Shown piece after piece: positions 8,910 through 17,249 of a stretch of DNA of 64,000 nt. The number at the start of each line of letters is the position of its first letter. The first letter of the stretch is position 1. The DNA is from Raineyella sp. LH-20 (GTDB lineage: Bacteria; Actinomycetota; Actinomycetes; Propionibacteriales; Propionibacteriaceae). Location: the NCBI RefSeq assembly GCF_033110965.1, contig NZ_CP137003.1, forward strand, positions 3,286,001 to 3,350,000. The letters are read 5' to 3'. Position numbers and translations under genes: made by a program. The notes below the pieces were generated by a model. It was not told where the DNA came from, searched no databases, and was given only the letters and a program-made list of their open reading frames with translations.

Positions 8910-9173
8910 ATGGATGCTGCCGAGAAGCAGAAGATCATCGATGAGTACGCGACCCACCCCGGCGACACCGGCTCCCCGGACGTCCAGGTGGCCCTGCTCA
9001 CCAAGCGCATCGCGCACCTGACCGAGCACCTCAAGGAGCACAAGGGTGACCACCACTCCCGTCGTGGCCTGATGCTCATGGTCGGCCAGCGCCGTCGTCT
9101 CCTCAACTACATCGCGAAGAACGACATCGAGCACTACCGTGCGCTGATCGCTCGCCTGGGTCTGCGTCGCTGA
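8910..9173 (+). CDS. rpsO: 30S ribosomal protein S15
   Basis: 87-residue primary 16S rRNA-binding protein. Motifs [17 protein letters not shown] and the [20 protein letters not shown] segment are diagnostic. ACGAAAGGAG precedes the ATG with suitable spacing. A 220-nt gap separates it from rpmB and about 1.2 kb from pnp, its normal partner; it has its own terminator. Confidence 0.97.
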   Translation: MDAAEKQKIIDEYATHPGDTGSPDVQVALLTKRIAHLTEHLKEHKGDHHSRRGLMLMVGQRRRLLNYIAKNDIEHYRALIARLGLRR

Positions 9174-9196
9174 CGCCACCGACGCACTGATCTCGC

Positions 9197-9226
9197 CGAG
9201 GCGGTCCCCTGCGGGGGGCCGCCTCG
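9197..9226 (+). terminator. rpsO terminator hairpin
   Basis: CGAGGCGG (9197-9204) pairs with CCGCCTCG (9219-9226), and the interior CCCC/GGGG extends the helix. It begins 23 nt after the rpsO stop and has no U tract. Confidence 0.7.
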
Positions 9227-9257
9227 TCGGCGTTCCGCGGCGGGCGGCCCATCGGGG

Positions 9258-9390
9258 CGCGTCACGGCCTGGGGGCGTCGTCATGGCTCGGGGGCGTCGT
9301 CATGGCTCGGGGGCGTCGTCATGGCTCGGAGGCGTCGTCATGGCTCGGAGGCGTCGTCATGGCTCGGAGGCGTCGTCATGGCCCGGGTGC
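9258..9390. repeat. 19-bp tandem repeat (about 7 copies)
   Basis: The unit GTCGTCATGGCTCGGGGGC is repeated at 9277, 9296, 9315, 9334, 9353 and 9372, with a degenerate copy before it. Copies 3-5 share a G-to-A change (CTCGGAGGC) and the last is degenerate. Because 19 is not a multiple of 3, the array cannot encode a repeated peptide in one frame. There are no spacers, so it is not CRISPR. Confidence 0.9.
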
Positions 9391-9900
9391 CATCGTCCGG
9401 GGACATAGTCATCGCCTAGAGGCGTACGTCATCGCCTGAGGACACCCGGGGCACCGAACCGACGACACAGCCTGCGGATCCGCACCCCGGGTGCTCCCGG
9501 CGCACTACACCGGGAAGCCACGACCCGGCCGCCACGTCGAGGCACTGTTCCTGGGAGCACAACCGGGGGCATGAGGAACCGCCGCCCGGGCACCGAGGTC
9601 AGCGGAGCACTGCAGGAAGAATGTCGATGGCCATCCAAGCGATGAGGGGCCACAGCCGGGGGCGGAGGAGCGTGGCACGGACCTCGGGGGCACTGAAGCC
9701 ACCCGTACGCCGACGATTCTCAGCATCCCCGATGTTCGCCACGTTCCCCGACCGCATTTGCCCGTATTGGATCGGTGAAGATGGCGAGCGTCGGCCTTCG
9801 TGAGAATCGTCGGTCGACCTGAGGAAGGTCGGGGACCCGCAGGTCAACACGCGCCCCGACCGTGGCCACGAGTCACCGCCGCCGCGACAGACCACCTCCA

Positions 9901-10110
9901 CCCCCGCCCGACCGAGGCGCGTCGAGCCGACGACCCCGGCACAGTGCCGCAGACCCACCTCCCCCGCCCGACCGAGGCGCGTCAAGCCGACGACCCCCGG
10001 CACAGTGCCGCAGACCCACCTCCCCGCCCGACAGAACCACCTCGAGCCGACCATCCCCGGCACAGTGCCGCAGACCCACCTCCGCGCCCGACGGAGCGCC
10101 ATCAAGCCGC
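9901..10110. repeat. 60-bp tandem repeat with embedded palindrome (3.5 copies)
   Basis: Copies start at 9901, 9961 and 10022, with a partial divergent copy from about 10082. Each full unit contains the odd palindrome CGGCACAGTGCCG (6-bp arms around an A) and ends with CAGACCCACCT. One copy is 61 bp, breaking any shared reading frame. A weak relative, CCGGTACAGTGTG, occurs near 10136-10148. Confidence 0.88.
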
Positions 10111-10364
10111 AGAGTCGCCGCTTGTCCACCGAGTCCGGTACAGTGTGATCGGCTTGTGATCTCCACAGCCCCATGTCCACGCCGTACGCAGGGCCCGGTC
10201 GCTTCGGGAGTCCTCGGTCCTCGGTAGTGGTCTTCGGGAAGCGCCTGCCGTCGCCGGACCATCCGGTGGTCAGGCAGCGGCGTACGCCCGCGGACCTCGA
10301 TCGAAGACCGGTCTCCAGCCACGGACCGGCCGTGTGCCCTGCGGCGCACACGAAAGGAGTCCCC

Positions 10365-12719
10365 ATGGAGGGACCCACCGTCCATTTCGCCGAAGCCATC
10401 ATCGACAACGGCTCCTACGGCAAGCATGTCGTCCGCTTCGAGGCGGGCGCCCTCGCCCAGCAGGCCGACGGCTCCGCTGCCGTCTACCTCGACGGCGACA
10501 CCATGCTGCTGTCGGCCACCAGCGCCGCGAAGCACCCGCGGGAGGGCTTCGACTTCTTCCCGCTGACCGTCGACGTCGAGGAGCGGATGTACGCCGCGGG
10601 CAAGATCCCCGGCTCGTTCTTCCGTCGTGAGGGTCGCCCCGGCACGTCCGCCATCCTGACCGCCCGGCTGATCGACCGCCCGCTGCGCCCGTCCTTCGTC
10701 AAGGGCCTGCGCAACGAGGTCCAGGTGATCATCACCGTCCTGGCGCTCAACCCCAACGTCCGCTACGACGTCGTGGCGATCAACGCCGCCTCGATGTCCA
10801 CCCAGATCGCCGGCCTGCCGTTCTCCGGCCCGATCGGTGGCGTTCGCGTCGCCCTGATCGGCGACCAGTGGGTCTGCTTCCCGACCGTGGAGCAGGACGC
10901 CGAGTCCACCTTCGAGATGGTCGTCGCCGGCCGGGTGCTGCCCGACGGTGACGTCGCCGTGATGATGGTCGAGGCCGGTGGCGGTGAGCACATGGTCGAC
11001 CTGATCAAGGCCGGCAAGAAGGCCCCGACCGAGCAGGTCGTGGCCGAGGGCCTGGAGGCCGCCAAGCCGTTCATCAAGGTCCTCTGCGATGCGCAGGCCC
11101 GGCTGGCCGCCGAGATGCCGAAGGAGCAGCGGGAGTTCCCGGTCTTCGCCGACTACCGCGACGAGGTGTACGCGGCCGTCGAGGCGCTCGTCGCCGACGA
11201 GATGCGCGAGGTGATGGCGATCCCGGCCAAGCTGGAGCGCCAGGACCGCGAGGACGCGCTCAAGGCGAAGGCCATCGCCACCGTCGGCGAGACCTTCCCC
11301 GAGGCCGAGGCCGAGATCAAGGCCGCGTTCAAGTCGGTGCAGAAGAAGATCGTCCGGCACCGTACGCTCACCGAGGGTGTCCGGATCGACGGCCGCGGCG
11401 TGCGCGACATCCGCGCCCTGTCGGCCGATGTCGAGATCATCCCCCGGGTGCACGGTTCGGCGCTCTTCCAGCGCGGCGAGACCCAGATCCTGGGCGTCAC
11501 CACGCTGAACATGCTCGAGATGGAGCAGAAGATCGACACGCTGGCGCCGGAGAACACCAAGCGCTACATGCACCACTACAACTTCCCGCCGTACTCCACC
11601 GGTGAGACCGGCCGGGTCGGCTCCCCGAAGCGGCGCGAGATCGGCCACGGTGCACTCGCCGAGCGTGCCCTGGTGCCGGTCATCCCGAGCAAGGAGGAGT
11701 TCCCGTACGCCATCCGTCAGGTCTCCGAGGCGCTGGGCTCCAACGGCTCCACCTCGATGGGCTCGGTCTGCGCCTCCACCCTCTCGCTGCTGAACGCCGG
11801 CGTGCCGCTGCGCGCCTCGGTGGCCGGCATCGCCATGGGCCTGATGAGCGAGGAGATCGAGGGCGAGACGAAGTACATCGCGCTGACCGACATCCTCGGC
11901 GCCGAGGACGCCCTGGGCGACATGGACTTCAAGGTCGCCGGCACCCGTGACTTCGTCACCGCGCTGCAGCTCGACACCAAGCTCAACGGCATCCCGTCGG
12001 AGGAGCTCGCCAAGGCGCTGCTGCAGGCCCGTGAGGCCCGGATGGTGCTGCTCGACGTGATGGGCGAGGCCATCGGCGAGCCGGACGAGATGAGCCCGTA
12101 CGCTCCGCGGATCATCACCATGCACGTGCCGGTCGACAAGATCGGTGAGGTCATCGGCCCGAAGGGCAAGGTGATCAACCAGATGCAGGAGGACTCCGGC
12201 GCCAACATCTCGATCGAGGACGACGGCACCATCTACATCGGTGCGACCACCGGCGAGGCCGCCGACGCCGCCCGTTCGATGATCAACGCGATCGCCAACC
12301 CGACGATGCCGGAGGTCGGCGAGCGCTACCTCGGCACCGTGGTCAAGGTCGTCAACTTCGGCGCCTTCGTGTCCCTGCTCCCCGGCAAGGACGGCCTGCT
12401 GCACGTCACCAAGCTGCGTGAGCTCAACGGCGGCAAGCGGGTCGAGAACGTCGAGGACGTCGTCAAGGTCGGTCAGAAGATCCAGGTCGAGGTCACCGAG
12501 GTCGACGACCGCGGCAAGCTGTCCCTCGCCCCGGTGGTCGAGGCCAAGCCGGAGGCCGCCGAGGCCGACCCGGCCGACGACGACGTGGTCGAGGGCACCG
12601 ACGAGGGCGACGGTGCGGCCGAGCAGCCGAAGTCCGACCGCGCCCCGCGGCGCCGTCGGCGCACCCACCGCAAGCCGGCCGAGTCCGGCGAGTCCGAGGA
12701 CACCGGTTCCGAGGACTGA
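10365..12719 (+). CDS. pnp: Polyribonucleotide nucleotidyltransferase (PNPase) / guanosine pentaphosphate synthetase type
   Basis: 784-residue phosphorolytic 3'-5' exoribonuclease. Two RNase PH-like domains flank an all-alpha linker; the KH domain includes [16 protein letters not shown] (about residues 597-612), followed by an S1 domain starting [17 protein letters not shown] (about 652). The C-terminus is a basic then acidic tail (RRRRRTHRK...). AAAGGAG lies 5 nt before the chosen ATG; an upstream extension in the same frame crosses the leader and is not supported. In actinobacteria the enzyme can also make (p)ppGpp-like products, but that is family knowledge. Confidence 0.97.
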   Translation: MEGPTVHFAEAIIDNGSYGKHVVRFEAGALAQQADGSAAVYLDGDTMLLSATSAAKHPREGFDFFPLTVDVEERMYAAGKIPGSFFRREGRPGTSAILTARLIDRPLRPSFVKGLRNEVQVIITVLALNPNVRYDVVAINAASMSTQIAGLPFSGPIGGVRVALIGDQWVCFPTVEQDAESTFEMVVAGRVLPDGDVAVMMVEAGGGEHMVDLIKAGKKAPTEQVVAEGLEAAKPFIKVLCDAQARLAAEMPKEQREFPVFADYRDEVYAAVEALVADEMREVMAIPAKLERQDREDALKAKAIATVGETFPEAEAEIKAAFKSVQKKIVRHRTLTEGVRIDGRGVRDIRALSADVEIIPRVHGSALFQRGETQILGVTTLNMLEMEQKIDTLAPENTKRYMHHYNFPPYSTGETGRVGSPKRREIGHGALAERALVPVIPSKEEFPYAIRQVSEALGSNGSTSMGSVCASTLSLLNAGVPLRASVAGIAMGLMSEEIEGETKYIALTDILGAEDALGDMDFKVAGTRDFVTALQLDTKLNGIPSEELAKALLQAREARMVLLDVMGEAIGEPDEMSPYAPRIITMHVPVDKIGEVIGPKGKVINQMQEDSGANISIEDDGTIYIGATTGEAADAARSMINAIANPTMPEVGERYLGTVVKVVNFGAFVSLLPGKDGLLHVTKLRELNGGKRVENVEDVVKVGQKIQVEVTEVDDRGKLSLAPVVEAKPEAAEADPADDDVVEGTDEGDGAAEQPKSDRAPRRRRRTHRKPAESGESEDTGSED

Positions 12720-12741
12720 TCCAGGCCTGTGGTCCGAGCGT

Positions 12742-12770
12742 CGCCCCTCCGTCTCCGTACGTGAGGGGCG
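12742..12770 (+). terminator. Hairpin after pnp
   Basis: CGCCCCTC (12742-12749) pairs with GAGGGGCG (12763-12770) across a 13-nt loop, 22 nt after the pnp stop. It may attenuate read-through into the M16 gene. Confidence 0.5.
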
Positions 12771-12912
12771 GCGCCCGTTCCGGAGCCTTTTCCCCTGCCC
12801 GTCCCTGACGTGGGTGGGCGGCCATCCGCTTCCCGGCCGCTCGTATCATCGAAGGAAGGCCCCCTGGTGGGGCCCGCTCCCCTGCCCCGCTCCCCTGTCC
12901 CGGAGGTTCACC

Positions 12913-14205
12913 ATCACCCGTCCCCTGCTGTCGGCCGACGACCTGGCCGGCGATCTGCGCCGTACGACCCTGCCGGGCGGCCTGCGCGTCGTCTCCGAAC
13001 GCTTGTCTCACACCGCCGCGTTCAACCTCGGCTTCTTCGTCGGTGTCGGGTCGCGGCGCGAATCGCTGGCCCTGCACGGTGCCTCGCACATGCTCGAGCA
13101 CGTGCTGTTCAAGGGCACCCCGCGGCTGAGTGCCGAGGAGATCTCCGCCTCCATCGAGGGCGTCGGCGGCGACCTCAACGCGTACACCTCCAAGGAGCAC
13201 ACCTGCTTCTACGCCCGGCTGCTCGCCGAGGACGCCGACCGAGCCGTCAGCGTGATGTCGGACATGCTCGCGCATTCGCTGATCGAGCCCGAGCACTTCT
13301 CCTCGGAACGTACGGTCGTCCTGGAAGAGATCGCGATGGGCAACGACGATCCCGGCGACGTCGCCCACGACCTGTCGGCCCGCCGGCTGTACGGGCCCAG
13401 CGGCCTGGCCAAGCCGGTGATCGGGTCGGTCGAGAGCATCCGGGCGATGGACCGCGACGCCGTGGTGGAGTATTGGCTGGCCCAGTACCGCGCCGACGAC
13501 ATCGTGGTGAGCGCCTCCGGGGCGGTCGACCACGACCGGCTGCTGGAACAGCTCGCCCCACTCGACCAGGCATTGGCGCGTCGGCAGGCGCCGAAGACGG
13601 CGACCGAGGCGGAGGCGGCCGCGGTCGCCGAGCCGGGGATCGTCGTGCAGACGCGTGACTTCGAACAGCTCGAGGCGGTGATGTCCTGGCCGGGGCTCGC
13701 CCTGCTCGATCCGCGTCGGGCCGCGCTGGACGTGCTGGTCACGGTGCTGGGCGGCGGGATGTCGGCGCGGCTGTTCGTCGAGGTGCGCGAGAAGCGCGGA
13801 CTCACCTACAGCATCGACGCCAGCGAACTCGCCTACACCGACGCCGGGCAGGTCAGCATCGAGTGGGCCTGCGCTCCTGAACGGCTCCAGCAGATCGTCG
13901 ACGTCGTCCGCTCCGTCCTCGACGACGTGCTGACCCACGGCATCACCGGCACCGAACTCGCCCAGGCGAAGGGACAGATCCGCGGCCAGACGCTCCTCGG
14001 CCTGGAGTCCCCCTCGGCGCATATGTCCCGCAACGGACGTACGGTGCTCCAGGACGACCCACGCACGGTCGGGGAGATCCTTGCCGCCGTCGAGGCGGTC
14101 ACCCTCGAGGACGTGCATGCCTTGGCCCGGGATACCTTCAGCTCGGAGCCGACCCTGGCTGTGGTCGGGCCGTGGGATGAGGATCGTACGATCTCGGTGG
14201 GCTGA
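12913..14205 (+). CDS. M16-family zinc metallopeptidase (processing protease-like)
   Basis: About 430 residues. The inverted zinc motif HMLEH is at residues 59-63 from the start used here, the third ligand lies in VVLEEIAMGND, and the C-terminal half has the R/Y motif GGGMSARLFVEVREKRGLTY. It belongs to the pitrilysin/MPP-like family encoded just after pnp in most actinobacteria. The start is a puzzle: homology and a CGGAGG sequence 6 nt upstream point to ATC at 12913. The only in-frame standard start nearby is GTG at 12814, which has no ribosome binding site and would add 33 residues. Either an ATC start is used, a base differs from the true ATG, or the longer form is made. Confidence 0.88.
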   Translation: MTRPLLSADDLAGDLRRTTLPGGLRVVSERLSHTAAFNLGFFVGVGSRRESLALHGASHMLEHVLFKGTPRLSAEEISASIEGVGGDLNAYTSKEHTCFYARLLAEDADRAVSVMSDMLAHSLIEPEHFSSERTVVLEEIAMGNDDPGDVAHDLSARRLYGPSGLAKPVIGSVESIRAMDRDAVVEYWLAQYRADDIVVSASGAVDHDRLLEQLAPLDQALARRQAPKTATEAEAAAVAEPGIVVQTRDFEQLEAVMSWPGLALLDPRRAALDVLVTVLGGGMSARLFVEVREKRGLTYSIDASELAYTDAGQVSIEWACAPERLQQIVDVVRSVLDDVLTHGITGTELAQAKGQIRGQTLLGLESPSAHMSRNGRTVLQDDPRTVGEILAAVEAVTLEDVHALARDTFSSEPTLAVVGPWDEDRTISVG

Positions 14206-14232
14206 GCCGCTCCGGGGTCCGTCGGGTGCCGT

Positions 14233-14255
14233 GAGTTGGGGTGCGAGTGCAACTC
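14233..14255 (+). terminator. Possible terminator of the M16 gene
   Basis: GAGTTG (14233-14238) pairs with CAACTC (14250-14255) around an 11-nt loop, 28 nt past the stop. The stem is short and only moderately GC-rich. Confidence 0.35.
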
Positions 14256-14430
14256 CCGGTTGTCGACACAATCCGGTGACGCGCAGCATCAAAGTGACTC
14301 CGTTGCATTATTGCATGGACAACCGGCGACTGCCTGGGGCACGAGAGCGACCGCGGCAGCCATTTCGTCCACTCGTAACGTCGCCAAGTAGTTTTTTTGA
14401 GACTTTTCCAGCGTGAGAGTCGGGGCCATC

Positions 14431-14805
14431 GTGAGCGAATTTCTGTGGGTTATCGGCGGCCTTGCCGTGGTCGTGATCGTTGATCGACTTGCGCTCCGCG
14501 CCGAGGCCCGAGGCTGGATCTACTGGCGGCGAGCACGTGGTCGTGCGATCGCCAACGCCGCAATGGGTGGACTGACGGAGGCCCTCCAACCAAGCCAGAT
14601 TCACTACGTACAAGAAATGAAGCAGGATCGGAAGACGTCCGCCGCTCGCGGACAGGGACCAGAAATCGAGGACGCGCCGTCGCAGGTCCCCGGGGCGGCC
14701 ATCGAAACGCCGCAGGTGATGATGGACGCCAGCATGGTCACGACGGGCGCTTGGGCGGACGGTCCTCGCGTAGCCATCCATCGCGATCATGGCGCGGACG
14801 CGTGA
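14431..14805 (+). CDS. Small single-span membrane protein, DUF6191-like
   Basis: 124 residues from GTG 14431 (an alternative GTG at 14413 adds six). An N-terminal hydrophobic span (FLWVIGGLAVVVIVDRLALR) is followed by RGWIYWRRARGRA, a short conserved-looking helix GGLTEALQPSQIHYVQEMKQ, and a hydrophilic tail. The arrangement resembles small actinobacterial proteins annotated DUF6191; I recall the family pattern but cannot search. The gene uses TTT, GTA, CGA and CAA codons more freely than its neighbours, and the flanking DNA (T7 run at 14391-14397) is AT-richer, hinting at acquisition. It sits between the M16 gene and the convergent APH-type gene, breaking the usual M16-dapB link. Function unknown. 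Confidence 0.6.
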   Translation: MSEFLWVIGGLAVVVIVDRLALRAEARGWIYWRRARGRAIANAAMGGLTEALQPSQIHYVQEMKQDRKTSAARGQGPEIEDAPSQVPGAAIETPQVMMDASMVTTGAWADGPRVAIHRDHGADA

Positions 14806-14878
14806 TGAGTGAGCTGCCAAAGCGCACAGCGCAGCCTCTACAGCGAGACTCCCGCACGCCGCTGCCGACCCTACAGCC

Positions 14879-14909
14879 GACCTAGGGCTGCCCGGGGGCT
14901 GTCTAGGTC
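14879..14909. terminator. Convergent terminator between the small membrane protein gene and the APH gene
   Basis: GACCTAG (14879-14885) pairs with CTAGGTC (14903-14909), and the interior GCCC/GGGC can extend the stem. The right arm overlaps the stop codon of the minus-strand gene. Confidence 0.55.
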
Positions 14910-15802
14910 AGATTCGCCCGCGCATCCTCCACCATGCCGGAGAAATTACGCCGACTGACGGGGTCGGCGATCAGGGCGGTCAGGATCACCACCGCCCAGC
15001 CGGCGGCGCGGTCCCAGATCGCCGGGTCGTACGTGCCGGTGGCGTCGGCGACCTCCCGGAAACGGGCGAAGCCCTCGGCGTCGAAGCTGAGCCGTCCGGT
15101 GGCGAGGTCGACGGCCGGATCGCCGGCGGACACGTCGCCGAAGTCGATCAGCCCGACCAGCCACCCGTCCCGCTGGATGATGTTGCGGGCGTGGGTGTCG
15201 CCATGGATCCACAGCGGTGGCCCGGGCCACTCCGGTGCTCCGAGCGCCCGATCCCAGTGCTCCCGCAGTGCTGCGGTGTCGGCGGCACCCAGATAGCGCA
15301 GAACGGCGGGCCAGCGATCGGCCACCGGCGCAGCCCGGGATGCCAGCGGCACGCTGCGATACGGATTGTGCGGGGCCTGGCGTGGCGCCGGACGGTGCAG
15401 GGCCGCTAGGGCATAGCCCAGCGGAGCGGCGATCGGGCGCCGGTCCGGCAGCGGGACAGTGGACAGGTCGGTGCCCTTGATCCACGGCACGATGGTCCAG
15501 CGCCGGGGGAAGACCAGACTGGGCTCGCCGCAGAACACCGGGATCGGGACCGCGAGGCCGAGCTTCTGCAGCGGTGCCGCGGCGGTCTCGACCCAGGCGA
15601 TCTCGTGCTCGACGAGCCGGGCGGCGAGGTGACTCAACGGGAGGCGTACGACGTGACTGTCGCCCACGGCGAACATCACGTTGTCCCAGCCGTGCCCCAC
15701 CAGGGTCACCGGCGCGCCGGCCAGGTGGGACAGGTCGTCGGGAAGCTGGGAGGCCAACAGGCGGCGCACCAGCCTCGCGTCGATCAGCGGGGAGTCCGGC
15801 AC
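14903..15802 (-). CDS. Aminoglycoside phosphotransferase (APH)-family kinase
   Basis: 299-residue protein-kinase-like small-molecule kinase. The Brenner-type catalytic motif HGDTHARN is at residues 200-207 and the metal-binding IDFGD at 219-223; VVRLPLS (about 51-57) and VEHEIAWVE supply the N-lobe. APH-family proteins include many non-resistance kinases, so no antibiotic should be inferred. It starts (GTG) 3 nt after the dapB stop and is probably co-translated with dapB, an unusual partner. The substrate is unknown. Confidence 0.82.
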   Translation of the reverse strand: MPDSPLIDARLVRRLLASQLPDDLSHLAGAPVTLVGHGWDNVMFAVGDSHVVRLPLSHLAARLVEHEIAWVETAAAPLQKLGLAVPIPVFCGEPSLVFPRRWTIVPWIKGTDLSTVPLPDRRPIAAPLGYALAALHRPAPRQAPHNPYRSVPLASRAAPVADRWPAVLRYLGAADTAALREHWDRALGAPEWPGPPLWIHGDTHARNIIQRDGWLVGLIDFGDVSAGDPAVDLATGRLSFDAEGFARFREVADATGTYDPAIWDRAAGWAVVILTALIADPVSRRNFSGMVEDARANLT

Positions 15803-15805
15803 AGG

Positions 15806-16555
<750 letters not shown>

Positions 16556-16666
16556 TCAGGTTCTGTCGGTCGTCGTTCGTTCACATTGTGAGGTGAGCGT
16601 CGTCACCTGTCGCCCGGTCTCCGCGGACGCGATCCGGCGGTCGGGTCGTCCGGCGCTGGGCCGGCG

Positions 16667-17215
16667 TCAGTCGGTGATCCGCACCCGGAGTCGTACCTGC
16701 TTGATGGTGAACGATTCGTCGTCGGCGGTGAACCGCTGGGTGGCCCCGTCCGGACGCCAGCCGGCCGACTCGAGGAACGCCCGCAGCGGGTCGTTGGTGG
16801 TCCGCACCCACCAGGAGGCCGTACGGAACCCGTCGGAGCGCAGCGTGTCGATCAGCGCGTTCATCAACCGGGAGCCGTGGCCGTTGCCGCGGGCCGGCGG
16901 ATCGACGGCGAACTCGGCCACCAGCCCGTCGCCGGGCTCGGCGTCCTCGTCGTCGCTCGGCGCGGTCGCCGCGAAGCCGACCACCCGCTCGCCCTCGAGC
17001 GCCACCAGCACCCGGCAGCGTGCCTCAGGCGGAGCGACGATCGCTCCGTGCCAGGACTCGACCATCGACTGCAGATCGCTGTCGACGAGCAGCGCGTCAC
17101 GCTCGGCGGGGCTCCACTCCTGCACCCAGGCCCGGCGCTGGATCGGCGCGATCGCCGCAGCCTCCGCGGGCCAGGCGGTACGTACGTGCAGCAGCGAGGC
17201 GGTGTCGTCGGTCAC
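16667..17215 (-). CDS. GNAT-family N-acetyltransferase
   Basis: 182-residue single GNAT domain. VLVALEGERVVGFAA (beta strands 2-4), GDGLVAEFAVDPPARGNGHG (acetyl-CoA loop, Q/RxxGxG/A form at ARGNGHGSRL) and LRAFLESAGWRPDG (C-terminal helix and strand) give the fold. The acceptor is unknown. GTG 17215 follows TAGCCT by 6 nt, so it looks leaderless; it is transcribed back to back with RNase J from promoters only about 10 nt apart. Confidence 0.87.
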   Translation of the reverse strand: MTDDTASLLHVRTAWPAEAAAIAPIQRRAWVQEWSPAERDALLVDSDLQSMVESWHGAIVAPPEARCRVLVALEGERVVGFAATAPSDDEDAEPGDGLVAEFAVDPPARGNGHGSRLMNALIDTLRSDGFRTASWWVRTTNDPLRAFLESAGWRPDGATQRFTADDESFTIKQVRLRVRITD

Positions 17216-17221
17216 CCCTCC

Positions 17222-17243
17222 AGGCTAGTCGGTGGGCTAGGCT
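17222..17243. promoter_or_regulatory. Back-to-back leaderless promoters (GNAT gene and RNase J)
   Basis: On the minus strand TAGCCT (17222-17227) lies 6 nt before the GNAT GTG at 17215. On the plus strand TAGGCT (17238-17243) lies 6 nt before the RNase J GTG at 17250. The two predicted transcription starts are 34 bp apart, so RNA polymerase could hardly occupy both at once. Confidence 0.6.
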
Positions 17244-17249
17244 GTGCTG

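Larger units (their letters stand above)
9227..10364. other. Gene-free, repeat-rich gap between rpsO and pnp
   Basis: This 1.1-kb stretch holds two different tandem repeat arrays (9258-9390 and 9901-10110). In between, 9391-9900 contains degenerate relatives of the first array (GTCATCGCCT...) and a locally less GC-rich patch near 9715-9790. Open frames cross it on both strands but they are low-complexity, follow the repeats and lack start signals, so I do not call a gene. It also includes the pnp leader. Confidence 0.7.

Noticed and set aside
9258-9390. Possible CRISPR array
   Set aside because: The 19-bp units are directly joined with no spacers and no cas genes are in the window.
9862-10408. 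Long open frames on both strands over the 60-bp repeats
   Set aside because: Low-complexity products that follow the repeats, one unit is 61 bp and breaks the frame, and no start signals are present.
12814-12912. Upstream GTG start for the M16 protease
   Set aside because: No ribosome binding site and no homology in the added 33 residues; kept only as an alternative.
14903-15802. Antibiotic resistance gene
   Set aside because: APH-fold kinases have many substrates and the motifs alone do not indicate aminoglycosides; nothing mobile flanks the gene.
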